DNA of 64,000 nt from Aldersonia sp. NBC_00410 (GCF_026342035.1 NZ_JAPENM010000011.1:1-64000), one strand, 5' to 3'. Counted from the first letter of the stretch, positions 25,678 through 36,356 are shown. The notes: generated from the sequence alone by a model not told the origin. Translations and numbers: made by a program.

Positions 25678-27255
25678 TTAGAGATTGCTGACCGCGCCCT
25701 CTGCTGCCTCGGCCCACTCACGCCACTGCTTGGCCTGCTCGCGGGCCTGCTCGGCGTCTCGGGTGTTGCCGGCGGCCTCCGCCTTCGCGGCTTGCTCCTC
25801 GAACGCGGCCACCCGCTCGCGGAACTGGGCCGCACGGGCCACCGCCTCCGGATCGGAGCGACGCCACTGCGAGTCGGCGGCCTCGCGGACGCGCTTCTCG
25901 ATGGCGCGCAGGCGGCCTTCCAGGTCGTGCATGCGCTCGCGCGGCACCTTGCCGACCGCTTCCCACTTCTCCTGCAGGTCGCGCAGCGCGGCACGGGCGG
26001 CATCGACGTCATGGGACGGATCGATGCGTTCGCCGGCCTTGAGCAGTTCTTCCTTGGCATCGGCGTTCTGCTCGAACTCGGCATCGCGTTCCGAGGACGC
26101 GGCGTTGCGAGCGGCGAAGAAGATGTCCTGAGCACCCTTGAACCGGCGCCACAGCGCGTCATCGGCCTCGCGTGGCGCGCGACCCGCGGCCTTCCACTCG
26201 CCGAGCAGCTCGCGGAATGTGGCGGCGGTGACCACCCAGTCCGTTGACCCGGACAGCTCCTCCGCGCGGACGCAGAGTTCCTCCTTGCGCACCTTGGCCG
26301 CGGCACGCTCACGGTCGAGATCGGCGAAGTGCGCGCCGCGGCGGCGGTTGAACCCCTCGCGGGCCTTCGAATAGCGCTTCCACAGTGCGTCGTCCACCTT
26401 GCGGTCGACGCCTTTGATCGTCTTCCATTCCTCGAGGATCTCGCGCAGCCGGTCGCCCGCGGCCTTCCACTGGGTGGATTCCGTGGCGATCTGTTCGGCC
26501 TCGGCGGCGAGTCGTTCCTTGCGTTCGGTCTGCTCGTGCCGGTGCCTGTCCTTCTCCTCCTTGGCGTGTGCGGCTTCCTCGTCGGAGTGCTCGATGATCG
26601 CCTGCAGTCGGACCGCGAGGCTGTCGATATCGCCGATCACGGCCGCGGTCGGCAGCGATTCGGAGAGTGCCACGGCAGCGGCCTTGGTCTTGCGGGCATC
26701 GCCGACGTGGGTGGCCAGCCGGGCCTCGAGCAGCGCGACCTCGGTGGCCAGATCGTCGAACCGACGGCCGAAATGCGCGAGGCCCTCGGCGGCGTCACCG
26801 GCCTGCCACGAACCGACCTGCCGTTCGCCCTCGGCGGTGCGCACCCAGGCGATGCCCTCGTCATCGACCCGGCCGAACTGGCTGGGGTCGCTCACCACCG
26901 GGAGATGGGCGAGCGCGGGATCGTGGACGTGTGCGTGCGGCACCGGGTGCGGTTTCGGCGCCGGCAGCCGAGCGGTGCCCGGCCGTGCGTTGCCCGGGCT
27001 CGGGGTGGCGGGACCGGGGGTGACGGGACTGGGGGTGGCGGGACTCGGCGGGCTCGGCCGCGGGGGCGCCGGACGCGGGGATCCGCTGTCGCCTGGACGA
27101 GGGCCGTTCGCGGCCGGTGCCGGGCCGGGGGCTGCGGGCTTCGGCGCCGACGGTTTCGGCGCCTCCGACGCTGTCTCATTGGGCGCCTGCGGCGCGGTCT
27201 CATTGGGCGCCTGCGGCGCTGTGCCCGTCTGCTCGGTTCCGTTGCTCTCGGTCAT
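25678..27255 (-). CDS. DUF349-repeat protein (Rv2731-like)
   Basis: The 525-residue protein has a Pro/Ala-rich disordered first third (about 1-115) that includes repeated APQAPNE units. It continues as a long helical region with at least three DUF349 repeats (about 70 residues each), marked by [40 protein letters not shown] and [23 protein letters not shown]349 proteins are predicted coiled coils; some are linked to nucleoid or RNA-associated roles, but the role here is unknown. GAGGAG lies upstream of the ATG. Divergent from the gene at 27513. Confidence 0.85.
   Translation of the reverse strand: MTESNGTEQTGTAPQAPNETAPQAPNETASEAPKPSAPKPAAPGPAPAANGPRPGDSGSPRPAPPRPSPPSPATPSPVTPGPATPSPGNARPGTARLPAPKPHPVPHAHVHDPALAHLPVVSDPSQFGRVDDEGIAWVRTAEGERQVGSWQAGDAAEGLAHFGRRFDDLATEVALLEARLATHVGDARKTKAAAVALSESLPTAAVIGDIDSLAVRLQAIIEHSDEEAAHAKEEKDRHRHEQTERKERLAAEAEQIATESTQWKAAGDRLREILEEWKTIKGVDRKVDDALWKRYSKAREGFNRRRGAHFADLDRERAAAKVRKEELCVRAEELSGSTDWVVTAATFRELLGEWKAAGRAPREADDALWRRFKGAQDIFFAARNAASSERDAEFEQNADAKEELLKAGERIDPSHDVDAARAALRDLQEKWEAVGKVPRERMHDLEGRLRAIEKRVREAADSQWRRSDPEAVARAAQFRERVAAFEEQAAKAEAAGNTRDAEQAREQAKQWREWAEAAEGAVSNL
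27173..27230 (-). repeat. 24-bp tandem repeat near the DUF349 gene start
   Basis: GTCTCATTGGGCGCCTGCGG begins at 27173 and again at 27197. In frame it encodes APQAPNET twice, followed by a diverged ASEAPK, within the disordered N-terminus. Confidence 0.75.
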
Positions 27256-27512
27256 GGCTCCTCGTCTCTGCCGCGCGACACGGCTGCCTGTCTGCGTTGG
27301 TCGGAGCGTGTCCGCTCGTGGACGTGAACAACGTCGCTCGCTCCTCGGGAACGATCACCGCTGCCCTGGACTCCGACTTTTGCGGTCCTGCTCGGTCCTA
27401 TTGAACCTGGTCTGCGCCCGTCATTCCATCGAAACGGGCAGAAGGACGCGCCGTGGGGCTTCCGACGGGCGGGGAGTGGGTGCGTCGGTCGAGCGCTACT
27501 AGCGTTGACCTT

Positions 27513-28220
27513 GTGTTCACTGCCGCGGCTCTGGTGCCGTCACCCCCGATTGTCGTCCCCGAACTCAATGGTGCCGACGCGAGTCCGAGCGAGCCACTGC
27601 GCACGGCAGCGCTGGACGCGGTCGCGACACTCGGTGCGCGCTGGACCGTGGTCGGTGTCGGGGAAACCGAGTGCGAACTGTCCGCGAGCGCGGTCGGCAC
27701 GTTCCGGGGGTTCGGCGCCGACGTGCGCGTCGCCCTGTCGGACGGCGCCGACGGGCAGGTGGACGCTCGACTTCCGCTCGCGGCGCTGATCGCCGGCTGG
27801 CTGCGCGAGCGGGCTGGACAGCACGCCGTCGCCACCGCCCGGATCGTCGCGGCGGACACCTCCCCGGTGTACTGCGCCGAACTGGGCCGGCAGTTGCGCA
27901 GGGAGATGGACGCGGACAGCGCGGCGCATGGCCTCCTGGTGGTCGCCGACGGCGCGACGACGCTCACCGCCAAGGCGCCCGGGGCGTTCGACCCGCGCGC
28001 CGAACCGGCGCAGCGCGAACTCGATGACGCGATCGCGGCGGGGGATTGCGCCACCCTGGCCGAACTGGATCCGGTGGTATGCGCGGAACTCGGTATCGGT
28101 GGCCGCGCCGCGTTCCAGGTGCTCGCCGGTGCTTTCGACGTCGCACCACGCCGGGTCGAGAGCCGCTACCGGGACGCGCCGTTCGGGGTCGGCTACCACG
28201 TGGCCGTGTGGCGGCCGTGA
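27513..28220 (+). CDS. Extradiol-dioxygenase-fold protein (Rv2728c-like)
   Basis: The 235-residue Ala-rich protein begins (V)[19 protein letters not shown] and resembles the class III extradiol dioxygenase / MEMO-like fold found next to miaA in mycobacteria (Rv2728c). Blocks include [20 protein letters not shown] and [13 protein letters not shown]. The metal ligands of true dioxygenases are not obvious, so enzymatic activity is unproven. TAGCGT ends 7 bases before the GTG at 27513, which supports this start over an upstream extension. The stop overlaps the miaA start by four bases. Confidence 0.75.
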   Translation: MFTAAALVPSPPIVVPELNGADASPSEPLRTAALDAVATLGARWTVVGVGETECELSASAVGTFRGFGADVRVALSDGADGQVDARLPLAALIAGWLRERAGQHAVATARIVAADTSPVYCAELGRQLRREMDADSAAHGLLVVADGATTLTAKAPGAFDPRAEPAQRELDDAIAAGDCATLAELDPVVCAELGIGGRAAFQVLAGAFDVAPRRVESRYRDAPFGVGYHVAVWRP

Positions 28221-29131
28221 CGCGTCCGATCGCGGTCGTCGGTCCGACCGCCACCGGCAAGTCCGACCTCGGGCTCGATCTCGCGGAACGCCTGGGCGGC
28301 GAGATCGTCAATATCGACGCGATGCAGCAGTACCGCGGCATGGACATCGGTACCGCGAAGCTGCCGCCGAGGGAGCGCCGCGACATTGCGCACCACCAGC
28401 TCGATGTGCTCGACGTGACCGAGACGGCGACGGTCGCGCGTTACCAGGCCGCGGCGGTCGCCGATGTCGAGGCGATCCGGGCGCGCGGCGCGGTCCCGGT
28501 GATCGTGGGCGGCTCGATGATGTACATCCAGGCGCTGCTCGACGAGTGGGCGATTCCGGATACCGACCCGGTGGTCCGCGCGAAGTGGGAGTCGCTGCTT
28601 GCCGATGGCGGGGTGAGCGCCGTGCACGAGGCGTTGCGCGCGGTGGACCCGCAGGCCGCGGCGACGATCCTGCCCACCGATGGGCGTCGGATGGTGCGCG
28701 CGCTCGAGGTGGTCGAGCTCACCGGCGCCCCGTTCGCGGCGTCGGCGCCGCAGATCGGTACTCCGCGCTGGGACACGGTCATCGTCGGTGCCGACCGGGA
28801 GACCGGACTGCTCGACGAGCGCATTCGGCTGCGGACCGACCGGATGTTCGACGCGGGACTCGTCGACGAGGTGACCGCGTTGCTCGGGCACGGGCTGCGC
28901 GACGGGCTCACCGCCCGCCGCGCCATCGGCTACGCCCAGACGCTGGCCCATCTCGACGGCGAATACGACCTCGCCGAGGCGCGGGAGCGGACCTTCATTG
29001 GCACGCGGCGCTATGTGCGCAGGCAACGGTCCTGGTTTCGCCGCGACCGCAGGGTGCACTGGGTGGATGCCGCTCGCGCGGACCTCGTCGAGCACGTGCT
29101 CGCGCTCGTCGAGGCCCGCGCGATGGACTAG
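28217..29131 (+). CDS. miaA: tRNA dimethylallyltransferase
   Basis: The 304-residue enzyme transfers dimethylallyl to A37 of tRNAs reading UNN codons, providing the substrate for MiaB. The P-loop GPTATGKS (residues 9-16), [17 protein letters not shown] (DSxQVY-like region), [12 protein letters not shown] and [12 protein letters not shown] are present. The start is either the GTG at 28217 overlapping the previous stop, or the GTG at 28208 three codons upstream. Length is near normal for the family. Its stop lies in the first copy of a 20-bp tandem repeat. Confidence 0.95.
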   Translation: MTRPIAVVGPTATGKSDLGLDLAERLGGEIVNIDAMQQYRGMDIGTAKLPPRERRDIAHHQLDVLDVTETATVARYQAAAVADVEAIRARGAVPVIVGGSMMYIQALLDEWAIPDTDPVVRAKWESLLADGGVSAVHEALRAVDPQAAATILPTDGRRMVRALEVVELTGAPFAASAPQIGTPRWDTVIVGADRETGLLDERIRLRTDRMFDAGLVDEVTALLGHGLRDGLTARRAIGYAQTLAHLDGEYDLAEARERTFIGTRRYVRRQRSWFRRDRRVHWVDAARADLVEHVLALVEARAMD

Positions 29132-29187
29132 CCGGCGGAGCGAATCATCAGCCGGCGGAGCGAATCATCAGCCGGCGGAGCCGGTGC
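29130..29187. repeat. 20-bp tandem repeat bridging the miaA and lipase stop codons
   Basis: AGCCGGCGGAGCGAATCATC occurs at 29130 and 29150, and its first 11 bases recur at 29170. The first copy contains the miaA TAG on the plus strand. Each later copy contains a TGA for the convergent lipase on the minus strand. Confidence 0.9.
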
Positions 29188-30268
29188 CGCCCGGACCACC
29201 GTCGGAGCTGCCGCCGATCGGCGCGTTGCCGACGCAGCGCACCTTCGATTCGGGGAAACCCTGCGGATCGAGCCCGTGCTGGATCCAGTCGATCGCCCGC
29301 GGGGAGTACGCAATGCTCAGGTGATCGGAGATATCTGTCGGGCAGCCGTCCTGCAGCGTGACGTTGCGCACGGTCGCGCCCGGCCCGGACTTCAGGAAGG
29401 TCCAGTCGAACGGCGTGGTGACCTCGTCGAACATCGTGCCGATCACGGTGTAGTCGACGCCCGGCATGGTGTCGCCGCCCGCGTTTAGCCGGTTCAGCAC
29501 CGCGGAGTCGAAGACCTGCTGCATCGGCGCGTATCCCACGAGGTAGTTCAGCGCCGGGTCGAGATCGAGGCCGAGGCTACGGATGGCGCGGTCGAGAGAG
29601 CCGATCCCATCGAGCGTCGTGCCGTGATTGGTCGCGCCGAGGGTGACGAGGTGGGCGACCTTGTTCTTGCTCGGATCGCCAGCGTTCGCCCCGCCCTCGA
29701 ACTTCAGGTACTGCCGGGCCATCAGGCCACCCTGCGAGTGACCGACGATGTCGACCTGGCCGGCGCCCGTCTCGCGCAGCACCGCATCGACGAAGCCGGC
29801 CAGTTGCTTGGCCGACTCTTCGATCGGTCCGACGCCGTTCGTGTTGGGCAGCACGGTCCCCAGGCCGCCGGACTCGAGCAGGCCGACGCGCCCGTAGTTC
29901 AGTGCGAACACGCAGTAGCCGGCCCGGGCCAGCACGGGAGCGACACCGGAAAAGTTGTTGTACGCGTTTTCCCAGGTGCCGTGCACCAGTACGACCGGAC
30001 GCGGATGGTCCGCCGAGGGCTTGCAGTTCCAGTCGTTCGCGCCGACCGGGGCCGCATCGGGGGTGAGCAGCGACTGCGCGAACGCTCCGGGGAAGTTGTT
30101 CGTCGCAGGTCCGACGCCAACGGTGTTGGGTGGCGCGGGCGGGGGAGCGGCGGTCGCGGGCGCGGCCGCGAGGAACGCGGCGGTCACCGCCAGTGCGGCC
30201 CCGGCGAGAGTGCCGCGGCTGCGGCGGTAGCGGATATCACGGCGAAGTTTCGATGTGAGCGCAGGCAT
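29168..30268 (-). CDS. Secreted class-2 lipase (Streptomyces LipA/EstA type)
   Basis: The 366-residue exported alpha/beta hydrolase has a signal peptide at about 1-41 after a basic n-region (SKLRRDIRYRRSR). The oxyanion loop is in LVHGTWENAYNNF, the nucleophile Ser178 is in VGHSQGG, and the catalytic His is probably in TDISDHLSIAYSP. It matches the PF01674 lipase family that hydrolyses triacylglycerol or esters outside the cell. The tail ends in Gly/Ser-rich residues encoded by the repeat. The ATG at 30268 has TAGGTT 8 bases upstream. Confidence 0.88.
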   Translation of the reverse strand: MPALTSKLRRDIRYRRSRGTLAGAALAVTAAFLAAAPATAAPPPAPPNTVGVGPATNNFPGAFAQSLLTPDAAPVGANDWNCKPSADHPRPVVLVHGTWENAYNNFSGVAPVLARAGYCVFALNYGRVGLLESGGLGTVLPNTNGVGPIEESAKQLAGFVDAVLRETGAGQVDIVGHSQGGLMARQYLKFEGGANAGDPSKNKVAHLVTLGATNHGTTLDGIGSLDRAIRSLGLDLDPALNYLVGYAPMQQVFDSAVLNRLNAGGDTMPGVDYTVIGTMFDEVTTPFDWTFLKSGPGATVRNVTLQDGCPTDISDHLSIAYSPRAIDWIQHGLDPQGFPESKVRCVGNAPIGGSSDGGPGGTGSAG

Positions 30269-30423
30269 AGCGACAAAACCTAACTTACCCACCGGTCAGT
30301 TCAAAGTTGGCCCTGCACCGAAGGTCGACATTCGTGAGATCGACGTGGATTCGTATTACCGGTTGCGGGCGTGGAGTTCCACTATGCGGAGGCCCCGCGT
30401 CGGCGCTCTCTAAACTCGGAGAC

Positions 30424-31299
30424 ATGGACTTCGCCAAGGGGCACGGCACTCAGAACGACTTCGTCGTGCTGCCCGACGAGGACGTGCGCCTCGACCTGAC
30501 ACCTGGTGCGGTCACCGCGCTGTGCGACCGGCAGCGCGGCCTCGGTGCCGACGGCGTGCTCCGCGTCGCGCGCGCGGGCGCTCTGCGTGATGCCGGCGTG
30601 CTCAGCGATCTTCCCGACGGCACCGACACCGACGACTGGTTCATGGACTACCGCAACGCAGACGGCTCGGTCGCGGAGATGTGCGGCAACGGTGTGCGGG
30701 TGTTCGCGCACTATCTCGCCTCGACCGGGCGCGAGTCGCGCACCGAATTCGTGGTCGGCTCCCGCGCCGGCGCACGACCCGTGACCGTGCACTCCGTCGA
30801 CGGATTCCATGCCGACGTGAGCGTCGACATGGGCATCGTGCGCGAACTCGGCACGTCGACGGCAACGGTCAACGGCCGGGTGTTCACCGGCCTCGGTATC
30901 GACGTGGGCAATCCGCATCTGGCCTGCGTGGAGCCGCAGCTCACCCGCTCCGGACTCGCGGACCTGGACCTCGTCGGCGCGCCCGGCTACGACCCCGCTA
31001 TCTTCCCGAACGGCGTCAATATCGAGTTGCTGACGCCGCTGCACGACGGAGCGGTCGACATGCGCGTCTACGAGCGCGGGGTGGGCGAGACCAGGTCCTG
31101 CGGCACCGGGACCGTGGCCGCTGCGGCCGCCGCGGTTCGCTACGGCGGCGGCGCGCCGGCGGGCAACGAGGTCACGGTGCGAATCCCCGGTGGCGAGGTC
31201 GTCATCGGCTTCGAGGCGGACCGTGCGACTCTTCGCGGCCCGTCGGTCCTGGTGGCCACCGGACAGATCGACGAGGCCTGGTGGCGCGACCTGCGGTGA
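30424..31299 (+). CDS. dapF: Diaminopimelate epimerase
   Basis: The 291-residue enzyme interconverts LL- and meso-diaminopimelate for lysine and peptidoglycan. The two catalytic cysteines are in EMCGNGVR (Cys87) and RSCGTGT (Cys226). The start block [16 protein letters not shown] is typical. TAAACT ends 7 bases before the ATG at 30424, indicating a leaderless mRNA, so the upstream ORF extension is not used. It is followed by hflX, as in mycobacteria. Confidence 0.96.
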   Translation: MDFAKGHGTQNDFVVLPDEDVRLDLTPGAVTALCDRQRGLGADGVLRVARAGALRDAGVLSDLPDGTDTDDWFMDYRNADGSVAEMCGNGVRVFAHYLASTGRESRTEFVVGSRAGARPVTVHSVDGFHADVSVDMGIVRELGTSTATVNGRVFTGLGIDVGNPHLACVEPQLTRSGLADLDLVGAPGYDPAIFPNGVNIELLTPLHDGAVDMRVYERGVGETRSCGTGTVAAAAAAVRYGGGAPAGNEVTVRIPGGEVVIGFEADRATLRGPSVLVATGQIDEAWWRDLR

Positions 31300-31375
31300 C
31301 GTCCAACCATCCCCGAGGTCGCGCACGGGATAACCCGATGCGAGTACCTGCCGGTCCGTGGGATCATGGAGGGGT

Positions 31376-32872
31376 ATGACGAAACCACATGATGCCGATG
31401 TGTTCGGTGCAGATGAACAAGACCCGGACGAGGCGCGCGAGCCGCTCAACGGCAGACCGCGCCGCTGGTCGCTCGATCGCCCCGGCGCCGACCCGACCAC
31501 AGGCGAACTCCAGCTCGAGGACCGCAGCGCGTTGCGTCGCGTCGCGGGGCTGTCCACCGAACTCGCCGACGTCACCGAGGTCGAGTACCGGCAGCTGCGA
31601 CTCGAACGCGTCGTGCTCGTCGGGGTCTGGACCGAAGGCAGTGCCGCCCAGGTCGAGGCCAGTCTCGCCGAACTCGCCGCGCTGGCCGAGACGGCCGGCT
31701 CCGAGGTGCTCGAGGGATTGATTCAACGGCGCGACCGGCCGGATGCCTCCACCTACATCGGTTCGGGCAAGGCCGAGGAGTTGCGCGTGGTCGTGCTCGC
31801 GACCGGCGCGGACACGGTGATCTGCGACGGTGAACTCACCCCTGCCCAGTTGACCGCGCTGGAAAAGGTGGTCAAGGTCAAGGTGATCGACCGCACCGCC
31901 CTGATCCTGGACATCTTCGCGCAGCACGCGACCTCCCGGGAGGGCAAGGCGCAGGTGTCGCTTGCGCAGATGGAGTACATGCTGCCGCGGCTGCGTGGCT
32001 GGGGCGAATCGATGTCCCGGCAGGCCGGTGGTCGAGCCGGCTCCAACGGCGGTGTGGGCCTTCGTGGTCCCGGTGAGACGAAGATCGAGACCGACCGGCG
32101 CCGCATCCGCGAGCGAATGGCCAAGTTGCGCCGCGAGATCAAGGACATGAAGACCGCGCGCGACACCAAACGCACTCGGCGCCTGCGCAATTCGGTGCCG
32201 TCGGTGGCTATCGTCGGATACACGAACGCGGGCAAGTCGAGCCTGCTCAACGCGCTCACCGGATCCGGTGTGCTGGTGCAGGATGCGCTGTTCGCGACGC
32301 TGGATCCGACGACCCGGCGGGCGGAACTTCCCGATGGGCGAGGTTTCGTGCTGACCGACACGGTTGGATTCGTGCGGCATCTGCCGACCCAGCTCATCGA
32401 GGCGTTCCGATCGACGCTGGAGGAGGTCACCGACGCCGATCTCTTGTTGCACATCGTAGACGGGTCGGACCCGTTCCCGACCGAGCAGATCAAGGCGGTA
32501 CGCGAGGTGATCACCGACGTGCTGCGTGAAACCAACGCGCCTGCCCCGCCAGAATTGATCGTGGTGAACAAGATCGACGCCGCCGACCCGGTGACCCTCA
32601 CCCAGTTGCGCGGCACGCTGCGCAATGCGTCGTTCGTGTCCGCACGGACCGGCCGCGGCATTCCCGAGCTGCGCGATCGGATCGCGGAGCTGCTCGGTGG
32701 GCTCGACGTCGAGGTCAACGTGCTGGTGCCGTACAGCCGCGGCGATCTCGTCGCGCGCATCCACTCCGACGGCACGATCCTGCAGTCCTCGCATGAGGCG
32801 GACGGCACCATGGTGCAGGCCCGGGTGCCCAAGTCGCTGGCTTCCGCGCTGCTCGAGTACGCGCACGGCTGA
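31376..32872 (+). CDS. hflX: GTPase HflX
   Basis: The 498-residue ribosome-associated GTPase splits stalled or stressed ribosomes. The N-terminal HflX domain contains RPDASTYIGSGKAEEL (about residues 122-137), followed by a Gly-rich linker (RAGSNGGVGLRGPGETK). The G domain has P-loop GYTNAGKS, switch II DTVGFVRHLP and NKID. A C-terminal extension follows. The ATG at 31376 follows GGAGGGG. The downstream secreted protein starts after 3 bases. Confidence 0.95.
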   Translation: MTKPHDADVFGADEQDPDEAREPLNGRPRRWSLDRPGADPTTGELQLEDRSALRRVAGLSTELADVTEVEYRQLRLERVVLVGVWTEGSAAQVEASLAELAALAETAGSEVLEGLIQRRDRPDASTYIGSGKAEELRVVVLATGADTVICDGELTPAQLTALEKVVKVKVIDRTALILDIFAQHATSREGKAQVSLAQMEYMLPRLRGWGESMSRQAGGRAGSNGGVGLRGPGETKIETDRRRIRERMAKLRREIKDMKTARDTKRTRRLRNSVPSVAIVGYTNAGKSSLLNALTGSGVLVQDALFATLDPTTRRAELPDGRGFVLTDTVGFVRHLPTQLIEAFRSTLEEVTDADLLLHIVDGSDPFPTEQIKAVREVITDVLRETNAPAPPELIVVNKIDAADPVTLTQLRGTLRNASFVSARTGRGIPELRDRIAELLGGLDVEVNVLVPYSRGDLVARIHSDGTILQSSHEADGTMVQARVPKSLASALLEYAHG

Positions 32873-32875
32873 GGC

Positions 32876-33916
32876 GTGCACCGGGTCTGGGCGACGGTGC
32901 CGGCGGCCGCCGCCGCACTGCTGGTCGCAGCAACGGCTGCGCAGGCGCAGCCATCGGCGCCGGTGCCGGCTCCGCAGAACTTCGAGGTGTATTGCCAGCC
33001 AACCGACCCCGGCCTCGCCGAGCTGTCGGGCATGGCCTTCGCCGACGGGGCGCTGTACGCCATCGGGGATAGTGGCACCGACGAGAACATGGCCGAACTC
33101 GATGCGAATTGCGCTGTACAGCGCTGGATTCCGGTGCCCGTCGATCCCTACGACATCGAGGACATGGACGCGCGTGACGGCACGATTTGGCTCTCCGATA
33201 CCGGGGACAACCGGCGCCAACGCGACACCGTCGCGCTGATCGGCGTCGATCCCACGGCCGGGACGGGTGCACTGCACCGCTTGACCTACCCCGACGGGCC
33301 CCATGACGCCGAAGCGCTCATCATCGAACCGGACGGGCGGCCGGTGATCATCACCAAGGAGTTCGCCGGAACATCCGGCGTGTACGTGCCGGATTCCGAC
33401 ACGCCCGCGGCGGAGCTGCCGAGCCCGGGGCCCGCGGCGTTGCGGCGGGTGGGTGCGCTGCATTCGGGCCCGGCCACAGCGGGCGGGGCACCGGTACCGG
33501 GTGAACTCGTCACCGGCGCGGCCCTGAGCGCGGACGGCTCGGTGGCAGCGGTGCGCAGCTATGGGCGGGTGTATCTGTTCCCGGTGTCCGACGGTGATGT
33601 CGCCGCGGCGATCACCACGCAGGCGCCGGTGGTGATCCCGGCGCCGATCCAGCCACAGGGCGAGACGGTCGAGTTCACCGAATCGGGCGATCTGCTGATC
33701 GGATCGGAGTCCGGCGGGGAACTACGGCCGCTCCCGCCGATCATGGTGCTGCGCGGGGCCACCGAGCTGGTTGCGCCGGTGGTCGACACCGACACCGGGA
33801 CAGCCGAAAGCCCGGCCGATGCCGCCGGGTCCAACGCCGCGTGGTGGGCGGGGGGAGCGGTCATCGCCGGGCTTGCGGTGGTGGCGGGCGCCGTCGTCGT
33901 GTGGCGACGACGCTGA
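32876..33916 (+). CDS. Exported, C-terminally anchored propeller-like protein
   Basis: The 346-residue product has a signal peptide at about 1-24, a beta-rich ectodomain and one C-terminal membrane helix (AAWWAGGAVIAGLAVVAGAVVVW) with an Arg cap. Repeated strands such as LSGMAFADGALYAIGDSGTD, DIEDMDARDGTIWLSDTGDN and GAALSADGSVAAVRSYGRVY look like propeller blades with Asp-rich turns. The function is unknown. The GTG start is only 3 bases after hflX, so translation is probably coupled. The stop at 33916 converges with ptsH. Confidence 0.75.
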   Translation: MHRVWATVPAAAAALLVAATAAQAQPSAPVPAPQNFEVYCQPTDPGLAELSGMAFADGALYAIGDSGTDENMAELDANCAVQRWIPVPVDPYDIEDMDARDGTIWLSDTGDNRRQRDTVALIGVDPTAGTGALHRLTYPDGPHDAEALIIEPDGRPVIITKEFAGTSGVYVPDSDTPAAELPSPGPAALRRVGALHSGPATAGGAPVPGELVTGAALSADGSVAAVRSYGRVYLFPVSDGDVAAAITTQAPVVIPAPIQPQGETVEFTESGDLLIGSESGGELRPLPPIMVLRGATELVAPVVDTDTGTAESPADAAGSNAAWWAGGAVIAGLAVVAGAVVVWRRR

Positions 33917-33926
33917 CCACCATGCG

Positions 33927-34184
33927 TCAGGCGTCGAGGTCCTCGGCGACCAGCTTGGCGATCTTGTCCAACGTGGCCTGATCGTCGGCGGTCACCGTCA
34001 CCTCGGTGCCGTTGGTGGCGCCCAAGGTCATGATGAGCAGCGCCGAGCCGGCGTCGACGGGCTCGTCACCACCGACCGAAATGGTCACCGGCACACCGCC
34101 TTCGGCTACGGCTTCGGCGATGATGGCGGCGGGGCGGGCGTGCAGCCCGATGGACGATCCGACGATGACGTTGGTGCTTGGCAT
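33927..34184 (-). CDS. ptsH: Phosphocarrier protein HPr
   Basis: The 85-residue PTS carrier receives phosphate from enzyme I on His15 (GLHARPAA) and passes it to FruA. The Ser at position 47 (DAGSALLIMTLGA) is at the regulatory-site position. The ATG at 34184 is preceded by AAGGAGTAG on the minus strand. It lies 60 bases downstream of fruA in the fructose operon. Confidence 0.95.
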   Translation of the reverse strand: MPSTNVIVGSSIGLHARPAAIIAEAVAEGGVPVTISVGGDEPVDAGSALLIMTLGATNGTEVTVTADDQATLDKIAKLVAEDLDA

Positions 34185-34244
34185 TGCTACTCCTTGTGTT
34201 CGTGGATGATTCATGTGGTTGGGTGTGCCGGTTAGCACGTGCGG

Positions 34245-36356
34245 TCAGGCGTGAACCGCCTGGAATTCCGCCTCCGCGGCGATCTCCTCTGGCGAGCGGC
34301 GGAACTGCTTGGCCGTCACCACGAGCGCCGCGCTGAGCGCCGTGCCTGCTGCGAGCGCGACCAGGAACAGCGGCCAGCTGCTCATCGCGAAGAAGACGAA
34401 GACGCCGCCGTGCGGGGCGCGCAGTTCCACGCCGAAGGCCATGATCAGCGCGCCCGAGAGTGCGCCGCCGGCCATCATCGAGGGGATGACGCGGAACGGG
34501 TCGACCGCGGCGAACGGGATGGCACCCTCGGAGATGAACGACGCACCCAGTAGCCAGGCGGCCTTGCCGTTCTCGCGTTCGGGCTCGGCGAACAGCTTGG
34601 GCCGCAGCACGGTCGAGGCCAGTGCCAGAGCAAGCGGGGGCACCATGCCGGCGCACATGACCGCGGCCATGATCTGGAACTGGGCATCGCCGGCCGTCGC
34701 GATGTCGGCGATACCGGCGGTCGCGAACAGGTAGGCGGTCTTGTTGACCGGGCCGCCCAGATCGAAGCACATCATCAGGCCGAGGATGACGCCGAGCACG
34801 ATCGCCGAGCCGCCGGACATGCTTTCCAGGCCGCTGTTCATCTGTTCGGTGAGCCAGGCCAGCGGCTTGCCGAGGACGATGTAGAGCAGCCCACCGACGA
34901 TCATGCTGCCGAACAGCGGGATGATGACGACCGGCTGTAGTCCCCGCGCCCACTGCGGCAATGGGAGTCGGGCAATCCACAGGCAGGCCACACCGGCCAC
35001 CAGTCCGCCGATGAGGGCGCCGATGAAGCTGGCCCCGACGGCGAGTGAGACGAGACCCGCGACGAAGCCGGGTGCGATGCCGGGGCGGTCGGCGATCGCG
35101 AAGGAGATGAATCCGGCGAGCACCGGGACGGCGAGGCTCATCGCGGCCGCGCCCACGGCGAAGCTGACCGCGCCGAGGTATTGCAGCAGTCCGCCCGACG
35201 GGAGGTCCCAGAGACTGTTGTGCAGCGCGATGTACGCGGCATCGTTCAACGTCTCCGTCGCGTCGAGTGTCGTGTTGGAGATCTCGTAACCGCCGAGCAG
35301 GAAGCCGAGCGCGATGAGCAGGCCACCCGCCGCGACGAACGGAATCATGTAGCTGACACCGGTCATCAAGGCCTGCCGGATCTGGCCACCGAGGCCGACG
35401 CCGCTCGGGGCGGAGCTTGCAGCGGCCGCACCCGCGGTGCCGCCCACCCGCGCGGCGTTGGGGTCGAGGCTGGCGCGCAGCGCGTCGGCGACCATTGTGT
35501 CCGGCTCGTTGATCGCCCGCTTCACGCCGGAAGCCACGACGGGCTTGCCGGCGAACCGATCGCGATCCTTGACGCCAACGTCGGTGGCGAAGATGACGGC
35601 GTCCGCAGCGGCGATGGTGGCGGGGGACAGCTTGCTGCCACCGCTCGAGCCTTGCGTCTCGACTTCCAGGGTGACGCCCGCACGCTCACCGGCAGCGGTG
35701 AGCGCGTCGGCGGCCATATAGGTATGTGCGATACCGGTCGGACAGGCGGTCACCGCGACGATCCGCTTCGCGGCCTCCGCGGGCGGCTCCGAGGCGCCTG
35801 GCGGAACTGCCGCGGCGGTCGTGGCTGCCGCCGCGGACGCGGGGGCTGCAGCAGCAGGCTTCGGTGCGGCCGGGGCCGGGTTGAGCACACCGTCGACGAG
35901 CGCGACCACGTCCTGCGGCTGCGGCGCCGACCGCAGTGCCGCAACGAAATCTGGCCGGACCAGTGCACGCGCGAGGCTGGAGAGCAGCTTCATGTGCTCG
36001 GCCCCGGCACCTTCCGGTGCGGCGATGAGGAACACCAGATCGGCCGGTCCGTCCGGAGCGCCGAAGTCGACCTTCGGCGCCAGGCGTGCGAAGCCGAGCG
36101 ACGCCGCGACCACCGAACCGTTGCGGCAGTGCGGGATTGCGATCCCGCCCGGCAGTCCGGTCGCCGACTGCGCCTCGCGGGCCATCGCGGCCTCGCGCAG
36201 CGCCTCGACGTCGTCGGCACGGCCGTCGTCGGCCAGTCGCTGCGCGAGTGCAGCGATCACGGCCTCTTTGTCGTGGCCCAGGTCGACGTCGAGAGCGATC
36301 GTCGCCGGACTGATAATTGCCGGCGTCGCGCCGGGTCTGGTCGTCGCGTTCGACAT
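34245..36356 (-). CDS. fruA: PTS fructose-specific EIIABC component
   Basis: The 703-residue three-domain transporter phosphorylates fructose to fructose-1-phosphate during uptake. EIIA is at about 15-150 with phospho-His76 in GIAIPHCRNG. An Ala/Pro linker follows at about 158-195. EIIB is at about 198-300 with Cys205 in VTACPTGIAHTYMAAD. EIIC is at about 325-690 with multiple helices, including SYMIPFVAAGGLLIALGFLL. It lies between fruK and ptsH on the minus strand. Confidence 0.96.
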   Translation of the reverse strand: MSNATTRPGATPAIISPATIALDVDLGHDKEAVIAALAQRLADDGRADDVEALREAAMAREAQSATGLPGGIAIPHCRNGSVVAASLGFARLAPKVDFGAPDGPADLVFLIAAPEGAGAEHMKLLSSLARALVRPDFVAALRSAPQPQDVVALVDGVLNPAPAAPKPAAAAPASAAAATTAAAVPPGASEPPAEAAKRIVAVTACPTGIAHTYMAADALTAAGERAGVTLEVETQGSSGGSKLSPATIAAADAVIFATDVGVKDRDRFAGKPVVASGVKRAINEPDTMVADALRASLDPNAARVGGTAGAAAASSAPSGVGLGGQIRQALMTGVSYMIPFVAAGGLLIALGFLLGGYEISNTTLDATETLNDAAYIALHNSLWDLPSGGLLQYLGAVSFAVGAAAMSLAVPVLAGFISFAIADRPGIAPGFVAGLVSLAVGASFIGALIGGLVAGVACLWIARLPLPQWARGLQPVVIIPLFGSMIVGGLLYIVLGKPLAWLTEQMNSGLESMSGGSAIVLGVILGLMMCFDLGGPVNKTAYLFATAGIADIATAGDAQFQIMAAVMCAGMVPPLALALASTVLRPKLFAEPERENGKAAWLLGASFISEGAIPFAAVDPFRVIPSMMAGGALSGALIMAFGVELRAPHGGVFVFFAMSSWPLFLVALAAGTALSAALVVTAKQFRRSPEEIAAEAEFQAVHA

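Noticed and set aside
33771-34235. Plus-strand open frame across the ptsH region
   Set aside because: It is antisense to ptsH, which has the exact HPr active-site block, and it shows no domain.
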